The position numbers and the translations under genes were made by a program. The notes below the pieces were generated by a model. That model was not told the origin of the DNA. It saw only the letters and a program-made list of their open reading frames with translations, and searched no databases. Shown here piece after piece: positions 43,003-51,687 of a DNA stretch of 64,000 nucleotides (the stretch's first letter is position 1; every line of letters begins with the position of its first letter). The DNA is from an uncultured Bizionia sp. GTDB lineage: Bacteria > Bacteroidota > Bacteroidia > Flavobacteriales > Flavobacteriaceae. The stretch is taken from the NCBI GenBank assembly GCA_947496215.1, contig CANMCF010000009.1:1-64000 (forward strand). The letters are read 5' to 3'.

Positions 43003-44076
43003 TTATACATCAAAATCTACGACCACTTTTTCAGAAGTAGGTACGGCTTGGCAACTCAATACCAGGTTTCGTGCAACCTCCTTATCGTCCAAAGCATAGT
43101 TTATCTTCATTTCCACGGTACCTTCCTTCACCTCGCACTTGCAGGTGCTGCAAACTCCACCCTTGCATGCAAATGGTAAATCGGCTCCTGCTGCCAATGC
43201 TCCATCCAAGATGTTGTCGTATTCATCTTCCATAATGAAATGGAATTCCTTTCCTCCATCTACTATCGTTACGTCTGTTCCTTCTATCTTATGTTCTAGG
43301 ACTTCTGCTATGTGCTTGTTTTCTTCTTCGGAATTCCCTGAGAAAAACAATTCGTAATGTATTTTTTCTTTCTCCAACCCTGCTTTTTCCAACTCATCCC
43401 GAATTAAGAAAATCATATCTTGTGGACCACAGATGAAACAGCTATTCGTATCTTCTACATCTATGAATGTCTTTGATAGAATTTGTAGTTTTTCCGAATT
43501 AAAACGTCCATTGAGCAACGGAATGTCTCGTTGTTCCTTCGTCAAAAAATAAAAAACTTGAAAACGTCCAAAAAACTGATTTTTAAGCTGTTCTATTTCT
43601 TCCTTAAAGATAATTGATTTTACGGTGCGATTCAAGTAAAACAGTTTGAATGTACTATTCGGCTCTGCTATCAAATGTGTTTTTATTATCGATAGCATTG
43701 GTGTGATTCCACTTCCAGCCGCGAATGCAATGTGATTCTTGGAAGATTCCGGATCCGTTTCTATGTAAAAATGCCCAGATGGCGCTCCTATTTCCAATGT
43801 ATCCCCTGCTTTTAACAGTGTATTTGCATAGGTGGAAAACACACCGCCTGGAATTTTCTTTATTGCCACCTTCCACTCGCCATCCAAAGGACTCGAACAT
43901 AACGAATATGAACGACGAATATCTTCATCGTCAATTATTTTCCGCAATGTGAGATGTTGACCTTGCTTGAATTTGAAAATCTCGTATAGATTTTCTGGAA
44001 TGTCAAAAGTGACCACAGAACAGTCTTTGGTCTCTTTGTATACCTCTTTAACCTGTATGTTGTAAAATTCTGTCAT
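43003..44076 (-). CDS. paaE: Phenylacetyl-CoA epoxidase reductase PaaE
   Basis: About 357 residues from the ATG at 44076 (MTEFYNIQVKEVYKET). FAD domain motif RRSYSLCSSP, NAD domain AAGSGITPMLSIIKTHL and CFICGPQDMIF, and a C-terminal plant-type 2Fe-2S ferredoxin domain (CKGGVCSTCKCEV plus a later Cys in LVLSCQAVP). It hands electrons from NAD(P)H to PaaA. First structural gene of the paa operon. Confidence 0.93.
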   Translation of the reverse strand: MTEFYNIQVKEVYKETKDCSVVTFDIPENLYEIFKFKQGQHLTLRKIIDDEDIRRSYSLCSSPLDGEWKVAIKKIPGGVFSTYANTLLKAGDTLEIGAPSGHFYIETDPESSKNHIAFAAGSGITPMLSIIKTHLIAEPNSTFKLFYLNRTVKSIIFKEEIEQLKNQFFGRFQVFYFLTKEQRDIPLLNGRFNSEKLQILSKTFIDVEDTNSCFICGPQDMIFLIRDELEKAGLEKEKIHYELFFSGNSEEENKHIAEVLEHKIEGTDVTIVDGGKEFHFIMEDEYDNILDGALAAGADLPFACKGGVCSTCKCEVKEGTVEMKINYALDDKEVARNLVLSCQAVPTSEKVVVDFDV

Positions 44077-44086
44077 TTGCATATTT

Positions 44087-44106
44087 AAACTAACACTTGT
44101 TAGTTT
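44087..44106 (-). promoter_or_regulatory. Palindromic operator in front of paaE
   Basis: AAACTAAC-ACTT-GTTAGTTT, two 8-bp arms, lies where transcription should start, directly after the -7 element at 44113-44120. The upstream gene encodes a TetR repressor, and such a site in this place fits repression of the paa operon relieved by phenylacetyl-CoA. Binding is inferred. Confidence 0.6.
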
Positions 44107-44112
44107 GAAATA

Positions 44113-44120
44113 CAAATATA
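44113..44120 (-). promoter_or_regulatory. paaE promoter -7 element
   Basis: Minus-strand TATATTTG matches the Bacteroidota TAnnTTTG consensus; no clear -33 TTG was found at the right distance. Confidence 0.5.
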
Positions 44121-44136
44121 CAAAACTTTTAAGAAA

Positions 44137-44706
44137 TTAAGCTTTCACCCCATTTATCAGAACGTTGGTTAGATTTTGTGCCAAATCCTCTGGTTTCTGC
44201 TCTTCTTTTTTGGGTATCCACAAGTACAACGATCGTAAGGTGGATAGTATTGAAAACAGTATCACCTCAGGGTTTCCCTTTATTATCTCATTGTTCTCCA
44301 TACCCTCAACTATGATTTTCCTAAAATTGTCCTCGTAGTTATCCCTAAGCTTCAAATAGTAATCCAATCGTTCTTCCAAATGCATCCAATCGTTATTCAA
44401 GGATGCCATTTCAAACGTGTTTTGAATGGTGATGTTGACATGTATCTCTATTATTTTATTAAGTTTCTCAATGCTATTGATGTTGGAAACCTTGATGTCT
44501 TCCATCCCATTGGTAAATTCTTCAGCAAGAAAAATGATTATGTTGGTGAGAATATCCTGTTTGGAATTTATGTGATTATATAGGCTTGATGCCTTAATCC
44601 CCATTGACGTTGCGATGTCCCGCATCGTTACTGCACTGTACCCTCTTTCCTTAAAGAGCCTGGCAGCTATATTTACAATTTGTTGCTTACGTGTTCCTTG
44701 TTTCAT
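44137..44706 (-). CDS. TetR-family repressor, likely of the paa operon
   Basis: 189 residues. The TetR helix-turn-helix is at residues ~8-50 (RKQQIVNIAARLFKERGYSA, MRDIATSMGIKASSLYNHIN). The C-terminal ligand domain is of the kind found beside acyl-CoA or phenylacetate genes (TetR_C_33-like). It is upstream of paaE in the same direction and has a palindromic operator after it, so it is likely the PaaR-type repressor. The effector is probably phenylacetyl-CoA; inferred. Confidence 0.87.
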   Translation of the reverse strand: MKQGTRKQQIVNIAARLFKERGYSAVTMRDIATSMGIKASSLYNHINSKQDILTNIIIFLAEEFTNGMEDIKVSNINSIEKLNKIIEIHVNITIQNTFEMASLNNDWMHLEERLDYYLKLRDNYEDNFRKIIVEGMENNEIIKGNPEVILFSILSTLRSLYLWIPKKEEQKPEDLAQNLTNVLINGVKA

Positions 44707-44747
44707 CGGTTACTAATATACATATTCGATCTTAGATTATGAAAACC

Positions 44748-44780
44748 TTGGTAAATGCAATGTATTAATTCATAACTTTG
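44748..44780 (+). promoter_or_regulatory. Promoter of the aromatic amino acid hydroxylase gene
   Basis: TTG at 44748-44750 and TAACTTTG at 44773-44780 (TAnnTTTG), spacing 22 bp, 35 bp before the start at 44815. An inverted pair GGTAAAT/ATTTACC (44750-44756, 44783-44789) surrounds it and may be an operator. Confidence 0.55.
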
Positions 44781-44814
44781 TTATTTACCATCTACAAAAG
44801 ATTTTTAGTTTATC

Positions 44815-46587
44815 ATGAATCCCACAATAGAATCCAATCCACTAATAGACCGGCTACCTCCTCACTTAAAGCAATTCATTAAACCTCAAGACTATGAAGA
44901 TTATTCTTCCATAAACCAAGCGGTTTGGCGTTATGTGATGCGTAAGAACGTATCATACCTCAGCAAGGTTGCACACGAATCCTACATCAATGGTTTGGAC
45001 AACACAGGTATTTCCATAGATACCATACCAAGTATGTATGGGATGAATCGCATTCTCAAGAATATTGGTTGGGCTGCCGTTGCCGTGGATGGTTTTATTC
45101 CTCCCAACGCCTTTATGGAATTTCAGGCATACAAGGTCTTGGTCATTGCATCGGACATTCGCCAATTGGAAAATATGGAATACACCCCAGCTCCAGACAT
45201 CATCCATGAAGCTGCTGGCCACGCTCCAATCATAGCCAACCCCGACTATGCAGAATATTTGAGACGTTTTGGAGAAATTGGAGCCAAAGCCATCTTGTCC
45301 TCCCACGACAATGACATGTATGAAGCCGTAAGATCTCTTTCCATTTTAAAGGAAGCTTCCAGTTCCTCTAGTGAAGCCATTGGTAAAGCTGAAGAATTGG
45401 TGAATACACTACAAAACAAAAAGGTCCCTCTTTCTGAAATGGCAAAGATTAGAAATTTGCATTGGTGGACAGTAGAATATGGACTGATCGGAACATTGGA
45501 ATCGCCAAAAATATACGGAGCTGGGCTTTTGTCTTCCATCGGGGAAAGCAAGTGGTGCATGACCGATGAAGTAGAAAAAAGATTGTACAGCATAGATGCT
45601 GCCGAAATGGAGTTTGACATTACGAAACCCCAACCTCAACTGTTCGTTACTCCAGATTTTGCATATCTGATGGAAGTCTTGGAGGAGTTTTCCAATACAA
45701 TGGCTTTGAGAAAAGGTGGTTTTAGAGGCTTGCAAAAACTTATGGATTCGAAAAAAATAGGGAGCATAGAACTTAATACTGGATTACAGATTTCAGGAAT
45801 TTTCACAGAAATGATCACCGACGAGGACAACAATGTCGTTTTTTTCAGGACTAAAGGGCCTACTGCATTGGCCAATAGGGAAAAAGAATTGATTGGCCAT
45901 GGAACAAAAGCCAATCCCAATGGGTTCAGTTCTCCCATTGGCAAGTTAAAAGGCATCAGTTTGGCAATTGAAGACATGGGGCCTCGTGATTTGAAAGCCT
46001 ATAATTTCTATGATGGAAAACGCATCGCTTTCGAATATGAAAGCGGCATTACCGTTGAAGGCTTAAACGTGACGGGAATACGCAACATATATGGCAAGTT
46101 GATATTGATAGAGTTCGAGGATTGCACCGTAACTTACAAGGACAAAGTGTTGTTTTCTCCAAATCAAGGTACCTTCAGGTTGGCAGTTGGCTCTTCTATT
46201 GTTTCTGCCTTTGCCGGTTCTGCGGATTTCAGATCTTACGACAACCTATATCATATCTCTTCAACTGAAACCATCAAGACAGAAAAAAACAACAGCACCA
46301 TAGAACTGGAGCAGCTTTACTCTCAAGTGAAACAATTGAGAAGTACTGAATCTACTAACTCGACCAACTTGGATGTTGTAAAAAATATTTTTTTAACTTT
46401 ACAAGACAATCATTCAGAAGACTGGTTGTTACCGTTGGAATTATTTGAACTTTCAGCTACTACAAATGATGAGCCTTTAAAAGTTAGCATTCTTGATCAT
46501 TTAGAACGAATCAAAGACAAGAAGCCAAAGATAGCTCATTTGATTGCAGATGGCATTGCATTGATACAAGAACACATTACAGATTGA
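44815..46587 (+). CDS. Aromatic amino acid hydroxylase (pterin-dependent), long form
   Basis: 590 residues, about twice bacterial phenylalanine hydroxylase. The catalytic core (~1-330) has the iron-ligand motif DIIHEAAGHAPI, then WWTVEYGLIG with the third ligand glutamate, and the sequence YGAGLLSSIGE. The remaining ~260 residues are beta-rich and unlike the eukaryotic regulatory or tetramerisation domains. This long form seems common in Flavobacteriaceae. It hydroxylates phenylalanine or another aromatic amino acid; divergence from the paa operon suggests shared aromatic metabolism. Confidence 0.88.
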   Translation: MNPTIESNPLIDRLPPHLKQFIKPQDYEDYSSINQAVWRYVMRKNVSYLSKVAHESYINGLDNTGISIDTIPSMYGMNRILKNIGWAAVAVDGFIPPNAFMEFQAYKVLVIASDIRQLENMEYTPAPDIIHEAAGHAPIIANPDYAEYLRRFGEIGAKAILSSHDNDMYEAVRSLSILKEASSSSSEAIGKAEELVNTLQNKKVPLSEMAKIRNLHWWTVEYGLIGTLESPKIYGAGLLSSIGESKWCMTDEVEKRLYSIDAAEMEFDITKPQPQLFVTPDFAYLMEVLEEFSNTMALRKGGFRGLQKLMDSKKIGSIELNTGLQISGIFTEMITDEDNNVVFFRTKGPTALANREKELIGHGTKANPNGFSSPIGKLKGISLAIEDMGPRDLKAYNFYDGKRIAFEYESGITVEGLNVTGIRNIYGKLILIEFEDCTVTYKDKVLFSPNQGTFRLAVGSSIVSAFAGSADFRSYDNLYHISSTETIKTEKNNSTIELEQLYSQVKQLRSTESTNSTNLDVVKNIFLTLQDNHSEDWLLPLELFELSATTNDEPLKVSILDHLERIKDKKPKIAHLIADGIALIQEHITD

Positions 46588-46591
46588 AACC

Positions 46592-46918
46592 ATGGGATTT
46601 TTAGATTTTATATTAGGGGTGAAAAAGCGTCAACTCGATAATTTCGTAAAAGAAGGCGCCATTTTTTTAGATGTCAGAACTCAAAGGGAATTCGACAATG
46701 GTGCCATAGCTGGTTCCAAACACATTCCGTTGCAGGATTTACACAACCATGTCGATGAATTGAAATCACTTGACAAGCCCTTCATTGTCTATTGTCAAAG
46801 CGGAGTGAGATCCGCCAAAGCTGCAAAATATCTAAATCTCAACAACATTGCTGCCATAAACGGTGGAGGGTGGTTAAGTTTGTTGAAACGCTACAACAAG
46901 TATTTAAGCAGAAGCTAG
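46592..46918 (+). CDS. Rhodanese-like domain protein
   Basis: 108 residues, single rhodanese domain. Cys loop VYCQSGVRSAKAAKYL with the catalytic Cys and IFLDVRTQREFDNG as the first motif. Single-domain rhodaneses transfer sulfane sulfur. It follows the hydroxylase gene by 4 bp, and its last 15 bp overlap the convergent CHAT gene. Confidence 0.9.
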   Translation: MGFLDFILGVKKRQLDNFVKEGAIFLDVRTQREFDNGAIAGSKHIPLQDLHNHVDELKSLDKPFIVYCQSGVRSAKAAKYLNLNNIAAINGGGWLSLLKRYNKYLSRS

Positions 46919-49645
46919 CCTGCGCTTTCTTCTTTTGTAGACGATCCAAACTGGCAGTAGCAGCAATAACAATAGATAGCTTTTGTTTTTTTTCTTGAAG
47001 ACAGGGGCATCATTGCCTATCAATGTTATCGCACTCCAATAGTAAGGTGATGCTTCACTAGTGTTCCCATGTCTTTCCAAATAATCCATTTTTGCTTGCC
47101 TCAATGCTTCCCCCTTTGTTTTGCCATCGTTCAAATATTCATAAAAGGCATATGTTATTTCATTGTTTGCCTTTAGGTCTATGTCCCATAGTGAGGCCAA
47201 GACGCTTTGCGCCCCAGAATTCACAAAGCCTCTGGCAATGCTCATGACTCCTTCTCCCTTTTTCAATTCTCCGCGGGATGTCTTGCAGGCACTCAAGACG
47301 ACCAAATCTGAATATTGATTTGTAAAATACATTTCATCCAACTCCAACTTGTCATCATGGAATGCCAACCATGGCTTTTTTTCCAATGATACGCCTCCAT
47401 GGGTAGACAAATGCACTACTTTATAGCCTCCATAAGCTTCTACAAACTCCTGTTTTGTAGCATTTCCCGCTATTAAAAATGGAGTATTCAACTCTTTTTC
47501 CAATGTTTTCACTTCATCTTCATAAGTAATCAATGATGACAATGAATCATCTTTAAAATATGTTGGTCCCATTGCCAAATAATCATTTGCATATTTCCGT
47601 TTTATCTTATTGGAGCTCATTAAAGATGAAAATGAATAGGCGTAGCTTATTTTGCAAGAATTAATTAGAAACACTTCATTCAAGGGTTTATTGCTATTTT
47701 CCACCAGCAAAGGCTCAAAAGGAATATTTTGCAAAACATCATCTTGAACAATCAATAAATGTTTATTCTTAAAAACAGTTGATGTCGTATCCATAAAGGG
47801 AAACAACTGCTTATACAACTTAAAGGCCAAGTCTTTGTATTTATTTTGGTCTTCATGATTTACAAACGGTTTTCTCAAATATTCCTGAAACTCCATAACC
47901 CTGTCTTTAAGTTTGTTCCCCTCCTTTATCTTGAACACACTTATTTCTTTTTTGGAAACCAAAGAAACAAAGGCTTGATCATTTCCTATTTTGTATTGCA
48001 ACAGTAATTGATTCTCTTTTAAATGTTCTTGAGCCATCATTGCATCTACAACCTTTATTCCTTTCTTATAGTCATGATACTTTGGAAAGGCAACCTCCAA
48101 AGAATCAACAAACTGGGCGTACTCATTTTTCTTGAAAAAAACTTCTCTTTTCAACTCCTCTTTTTTATGGATATCGCTTTTCTCGAGTTCCCCTCTAATT
48201 CCATCTATCTCCCGTAACAGCTTCAACTCCCTCTTTATGATTTCATCAGGCAAGTTAGCCAAAGCTCTAGCATTTATATCAGTGACATTCTCAAGAAGCA
48301 AGAAGGCCTTGCTTTTTTCAATGAAGTAAAAAGCCTTTTCCGGCAACCCTAGCTTGTAACATGTCCGAGTCGCCTTCAAATACAAATCTGTTCCTTTATC
48401 CCTCCAAAAGAGTTTAGACAAATCCTCTCTACTTTCAAAATAAATACCATCTATCACCTGGTCTATCAGTTCGAATGTTTTTAGAGCTTCTCTTGAATGA
48501 TTGTCATTAGTAGTCATCTCTTCAAATTTCACCCAAGCATTTGCCTTATCTATTAAATATCCCAAGAGATATATTTTATTTTCAGACAACTCTATATCTT
48601 GTATCGTCGGCAAAGTTTCATAATCTAATTCGGTATTCCCAATTGAGAAATTTATTGCTTTTTGATAATAACCGAGAGCTTTCAAATAGTTCTTTTCAAG
48701 AACACATACATCTCCTAAGTTGTCATAGACAACTGCCTCTTGCAATGGGGTTCCTACTGAGTACTTCAACGCCCTTTCAAAATATTGAATCGCTTTATCA
48801 ACATTGTTCATTTTTCTATTGACAATCCCCAGATTATTTAAACTTTTTGAAACTAGTAACGAATCTTCAATCTTAAGGCTTTTTTTTAATGCATTAGAAT
48901 ATTCGACAATACTATTCTCATAATCCCCTAACGTGTCATAAAAATTTCCAAGGTTTATTTTCACTCCTATGAAATCTCTCTCTGAAACCGTGAAGTTTTT
49001 ACTCAATTCGTTGATTTTCTCATTATTCTCAAAGAAGACCTCTTTGTGTTTCACATCATTCATACCTGCGTAGATTGCTGATACGTTTTTATAGATCTTC
49101 AACAATTGTCTTTGATTGTTCGACTGCATATAAATTGCTTCACTTACAGCATAACAATCCAAAGCTTTTTTAAAATCCCCCATACTTCTATAGACCGATG
49201 CCTTCCCCCAATGAACTTTAGCCACTCTAATTTCCTCCTTGTCACAATACTTCAAAATACTATCATAGGTTTTAAGGGACTTTAGATAATCTCCCTTTTT
49301 ATAATGAAAATTTGCCAAATTGGAATAGCTGACTTTAAAAAGATCTGGGAATTCTACATAATGTTTTTTTCTTATTCGTGTGGCTTGATATGCATATTCA
49401 ATTGCCTTTTCAATATTATACCTATATACTTTTTTTGCAAACTCATGATAGATTTTGGACATGATCAATTCATTGCTTGAATTTTCATTTTTGCGAATAA
49501 GATCTTCAACCTTAATTATTTGTTGATCTATGGTAAGTTCTGGTGTCTTTACAATTGAATCATACGTCTTAATGAAATCCTGTTGTGCGTACGATATGTA
49601 TTTAGATAGTATCAATATGACAATCAAAGCTCTTTTACACATCAT
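46904..49645 (-). CDS. Periplasmic TPR-CHAT protease, membrane-anchored (left cassette)
   Basis: 913 residues. A signal peptide (LIVILILSKYISYAQQ) is followed by TPR repeats over residues ~60-420, a helical region and a C-terminal CHAT domain (~620-880) with the catalytic dyad His749 (HLSTHGG) and Cys787 (VVLSACKTSRGE), and DIDLKANNEITYAF. Residues ~888-903 are a membrane helix followed by KRRKRR. Signal peptide plus C-terminal anchor put TPR and CHAT in the periplasm. CHAT is a caspase-like (clan CD) protease fold; target unknown. The last ~125 residues are almost identical to the second copy. Confidence 0.88.
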   Translation of the reverse strand: MMCKRALIVILILSKYISYAQQDFIKTYDSIVKTPELTIDQQIIKVEDLIRKNENSSNELIMSKIYHEFAKKVYRYNIEKAIEYAYQATRIRKKHYVEFPDLFKVSYSNLANFHYKKGDYLKSLKTYDSILKYCDKEEIRVAKVHWGKASVYRSMGDFKKALDCYAVSEAIYMQSNNQRQLLKIYKNVSAIYAGMNDVKHKEVFFENNEKINELSKNFTVSERDFIGVKINLGNFYDTLGDYENSIVEYSNALKKSLKIEDSLLVSKSLNNLGIVNRKMNNVDKAIQYFERALKYSVGTPLQEAVVYDNLGDVCVLEKNYLKALGYYQKAINFSIGNTELDYETLPTIQDIELSENKIYLLGYLIDKANAWVKFEEMTTNDNHSREALKTFELIDQVIDGIYFESREDLSKLFWRDKGTDLYLKATRTCYKLGLPEKAFYFIEKSKAFLLLENVTDINARALANLPDEIIKRELKLLREIDGIRGELEKSDIHKKEELKREVFFKKNEYAQFVDSLEVAFPKYHDYKKGIKVVDAMMAQEHLKENQLLLQYKIGNDQAFVSLVSKKEISVFKIKEGNKLKDRVMEFQEYLRKPFVNHEDQNKYKDLAFKLYKQLFPFMDTTSTVFKNKHLLIVQDDVLQNIPFEPLLVENSNKPLNEVFLINSCKISYAYSFSSLMSSNKIKRKYANDYLAMGPTYFKDDSLSSLITYEDEVKTLEKELNTPFLIAGNATKQEFVEAYGGYKVVHLSTHGGVSLEKKPWLAFHDDKLELDEMYFTNQYSDLVVLSACKTSRGELKKGEGVMSIARGFVNSGAQSVLASLWDIDLKANNEITYAFYEYLNDGKTKGEALRQAKMDYLERHGNTSEASPYYWSAITLIGNDAPVFKKKNKSYLLLLLLLPVWIVYKRRKRRLASA

Positions 49646-49753
49646 TTTACTATATTTTTAAGTACAATATAGTATTCCTCATTTTTATAAATCAAAAAAA
49701 TGATGTTAATTAAAAAAATCAACACCATTTCAATTGCCATAGAGCCATATAAA

Positions 49754-49785
49754 AACGGGGAGTAGCATAACTAGCTCTCCCCGTT
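49754..49785 (-). terminator. Rho-independent terminator after the lipocalin-like gene
   Basis: AACGGGGAG / CTCCCCGTT stem of 9 bp, followed on the minus strand by TTTTTATATGG. It lies between the lipocalin-like gene and the CHAT gene, so the CHAT gene needs readthrough or its own promoter. Confidence 0.75.
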
Positions 49786-49895
49786 CAAGCCCATAAATAA
49801 TTTAATTATTAATCAAACTCGATCTGCCTGTGCATAAGAAGTTGCATACTAATCTAGTAATTGTTCATACACGGTGTTTCCATTGGTTATTTTGT

Positions 49896-50321
49896 CTATT
49901 CTCTTTGTAGGGTTTCTGTATCGGTAATGGTTTCTCCATCTTCAGTATATGTTTCAGACCATTTAATGGTGTTTTCACTTACCTCAATAATTTGATAAGT
50001 TGAATCATCGAAAGTAAATATTTCTCCATTGTATGCATATTCAAGAATGGGGTAACTAACAATGTCATCTTCATCTGCAACACAGTCATTATTGAATTCA
50101 TAAAATTCCAAATATCGAGCTGTCTCCTCTGTTATAAAATATTTGTCTAAGCAATCTCCTGATTCAACATATTCAACTCCATCCGACATTAGAGAGATAA
50201 CTTTCCAATCACCTATTATACTTGCCGGTAAATTATTGTCATTGTCATTGTCATCATTATTACTACAGGAAGCCAATAGTCCAACCATACTGAAAATGGT
50301 CATCTTTTTTAATACATTCAT
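49896..50321 (-). CDS. Lipocalin-like lipoprotein (left cassette only)
   Basis: 141 residues. Lipobox LLASC (MVGLLASCSNN) with an Asn/Asp-rich spacer, then a small beta barrel-type domain with the lipocalin-like opening SIIGDWKVISL and TIKWSETYTEDGETITD. Outer-membrane or periplasmic. The right cassette has no counterpart between its S8 and CHAT genes. Could be an inhibitor or a ligand-binding partner; unproved. Confidence 0.75.
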   Translation of the reverse strand: MNVLKKMTIFSMVGLLASCSNNDDNDNDNNLPASIIGDWKVISLMSDGVEYVESGDCLDKYFITEETARYLEFYEFNNDCVADEDDIVSYPILEYAYNGEIFTFDDSTYQIIEVSENTIKWSETYTEDGETITDTETLQRE

Positions 50322-50342
50322 TTTTCATTGTTTGTAATTATA

Positions 50343-51611
50343 TCACTGTAATAAAGTGGCCTTGTATCTTATATCGTCCAAACCAGAGACAAATACCGTA
50401 CAATCCCCTATTATAACATTCCTTAATCCCGCAGGCGTCAAACCTGGCACATATAACGATGCGCCTTTGTAGGTCGCATAGGCACAGGCGAAAGAGGTTC
50501 CTTCTATTTCAAAATTAACCTCATTGATGTTTAACTCATACGGCCCTCCTGGTGCTGCTATGTCAACACTTAACTTTCCATAGTTTGAATACTCTGCCAA
50601 AAGGTATCCATTATTTGTTGCCAATGGATTTATTGAAGTGGCATTTCCAAATGCAGCAACAGTCAATATGTTGGGATCGTCATATGAAGATGGGTAATGA
50701 GGAATGATATCATTATCGTTTTCTGTATTTCCTGCAGATGTTATAATAAGCACGTTCTCTCTTTCTTCTTCAATGAAACTGTCCATTAGCGCATTGGAAA
50801 AACCTCCTCCAAAACTTAAATTGATTATTCTTACTTCTGGCTTCTTAAGCGCATACTTGAATCCACATAGAATGTCAAAATCTTCAGCATTGCCATTTTT
50901 ATCGAATACCTTAACTGGCAATATGGAATTTTGCACTCCCTCTTCTACCAATTTATCATGTACAATTCTTGTTACGAAAGTTCCATGGTTGTTGTCATCG
51001 AAAGGGTCGTTGTCTCCATTTACAAAATCCCAACCAAAAATATCCACTTGTCCTGATTCTCCACAAGGCAAGTCATTATCATTATTGTAAAGAAAACCCC
51101 CAGTAAAACCTCCATTCACATAATCTACACCAGTATCCAAAATCGCTATTGCAATATTTTGATTGGCATCAACCATTCGTGACTTTGCTATTTCCAAATT
51201 ACCAGTAAACAACTGGGATTCGAAGCCATTATCTTGTAACTTCACTTTATTGTTGAATGACGTTCCTTCGAGCTCAGGATCCTCATGTGCCGTATTTTTT
51301 CTTTCTTCTATTTCCTTTGGATCTATTCCTTCTTTGAAACGCCACAGCTCCAAAGTTGGATCTGCACAAGGACACTTTTTAATATCCAAAACTCCATATT
51401 TATCTCTTAGCACTTGTTTTTGGGCTTCTGTCAAATCAGGAATGTATTTGACTATAAACTCATTTGAAGTAATTCCTCCATTTTTGTTGTATGCATTTGT
51501 CTTTTGAGTCTTGTTGCCATCAAGTATCTCTTCTTGCTCTTTACTACAGCCTATTATGGCTATTAACATTAATAAGATTGACAACCGTTTTAACATTTTC
51601 CTATTTTTCAT
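50343..51611 (-). CDS. Subtilisin-like (S8) serine protease lipoprotein (left cassette)
   Basis: About 422 residues. I start at 51611 (MKNRKMLKRLSILL), which gives a lipoprotein signal LMLIAIIGCSK; the in-frame ATG at 51659 lies in a hairpin. A propeptide-like segment (~35-125, KKCPCADPTLELWRF) precedes the S8 domain with Asp (IAILDTGVDY), His (DDNNHGTFVTRI) and Ser (EGTSFACAYATY). All three catalytic residues are present. It is anchored to the outer face of a membrane, with no T9SS signal. It lies between the secreted repeat protein and the CHAT gene, as in the right cassette. Confidence 0.9.
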   Translation of the reverse strand: MKNRKMLKRLSILLMLIAIIGCSKEQEEILDGNKTQKTNAYNKNGGITSNEFIVKYIPDLTEAQKQVLRDKYGVLDIKKCPCADPTLELWRFKEGIDPKEIEERKNTAHEDPELEGTSFNNKVKLQDNGFESQLFTGNLEIAKSRMVDANQNIAIAILDTGVDYVNGGFTGGFLYNNDNDLPCGESGQVDIFGWDFVNGDNDPFDDNNHGTFVTRIVHDKLVEEGVQNSILPVKVFDKNGNAEDFDILCGFKYALKKPEVRIINLSFGGGFSNALMDSFIEEERENVLIITSAGNTENDNDIIPHYPSSYDDPNILTVAAFGNATSINPLATNNGYLLAEYSNYGKLSVDIAAPGGPYELNINEVNFEIEGTSFACAYATYKGASLYVPGLTPAGLRNVIIGDCTVFVSGLDDIRYKATLLQ

Positions 51612-51636
51612 TTTAAGTATAGGGGTTTTAAAATTT

Positions 51637-51676
51637 CTGCTTCGATTGACATTTGCCATTATATTAATCGAAGCAG
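51637..51676 (-). terminator. Stem-loop between T9SS protein and S8 genes (left cassette)
   Basis: CTGCTTCGATT (51637-51647) pairs with AATCGAAGCAG (51666-51676), 11-bp stem, 18-nt loop. It is placed as the terminator at 58705-58744 is in the right cassette. The U-tract on the minus strand is weak, so it may only attenuate. Confidence 0.5.
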
Positions 51677-51687
51677 TTAGTTATTTT

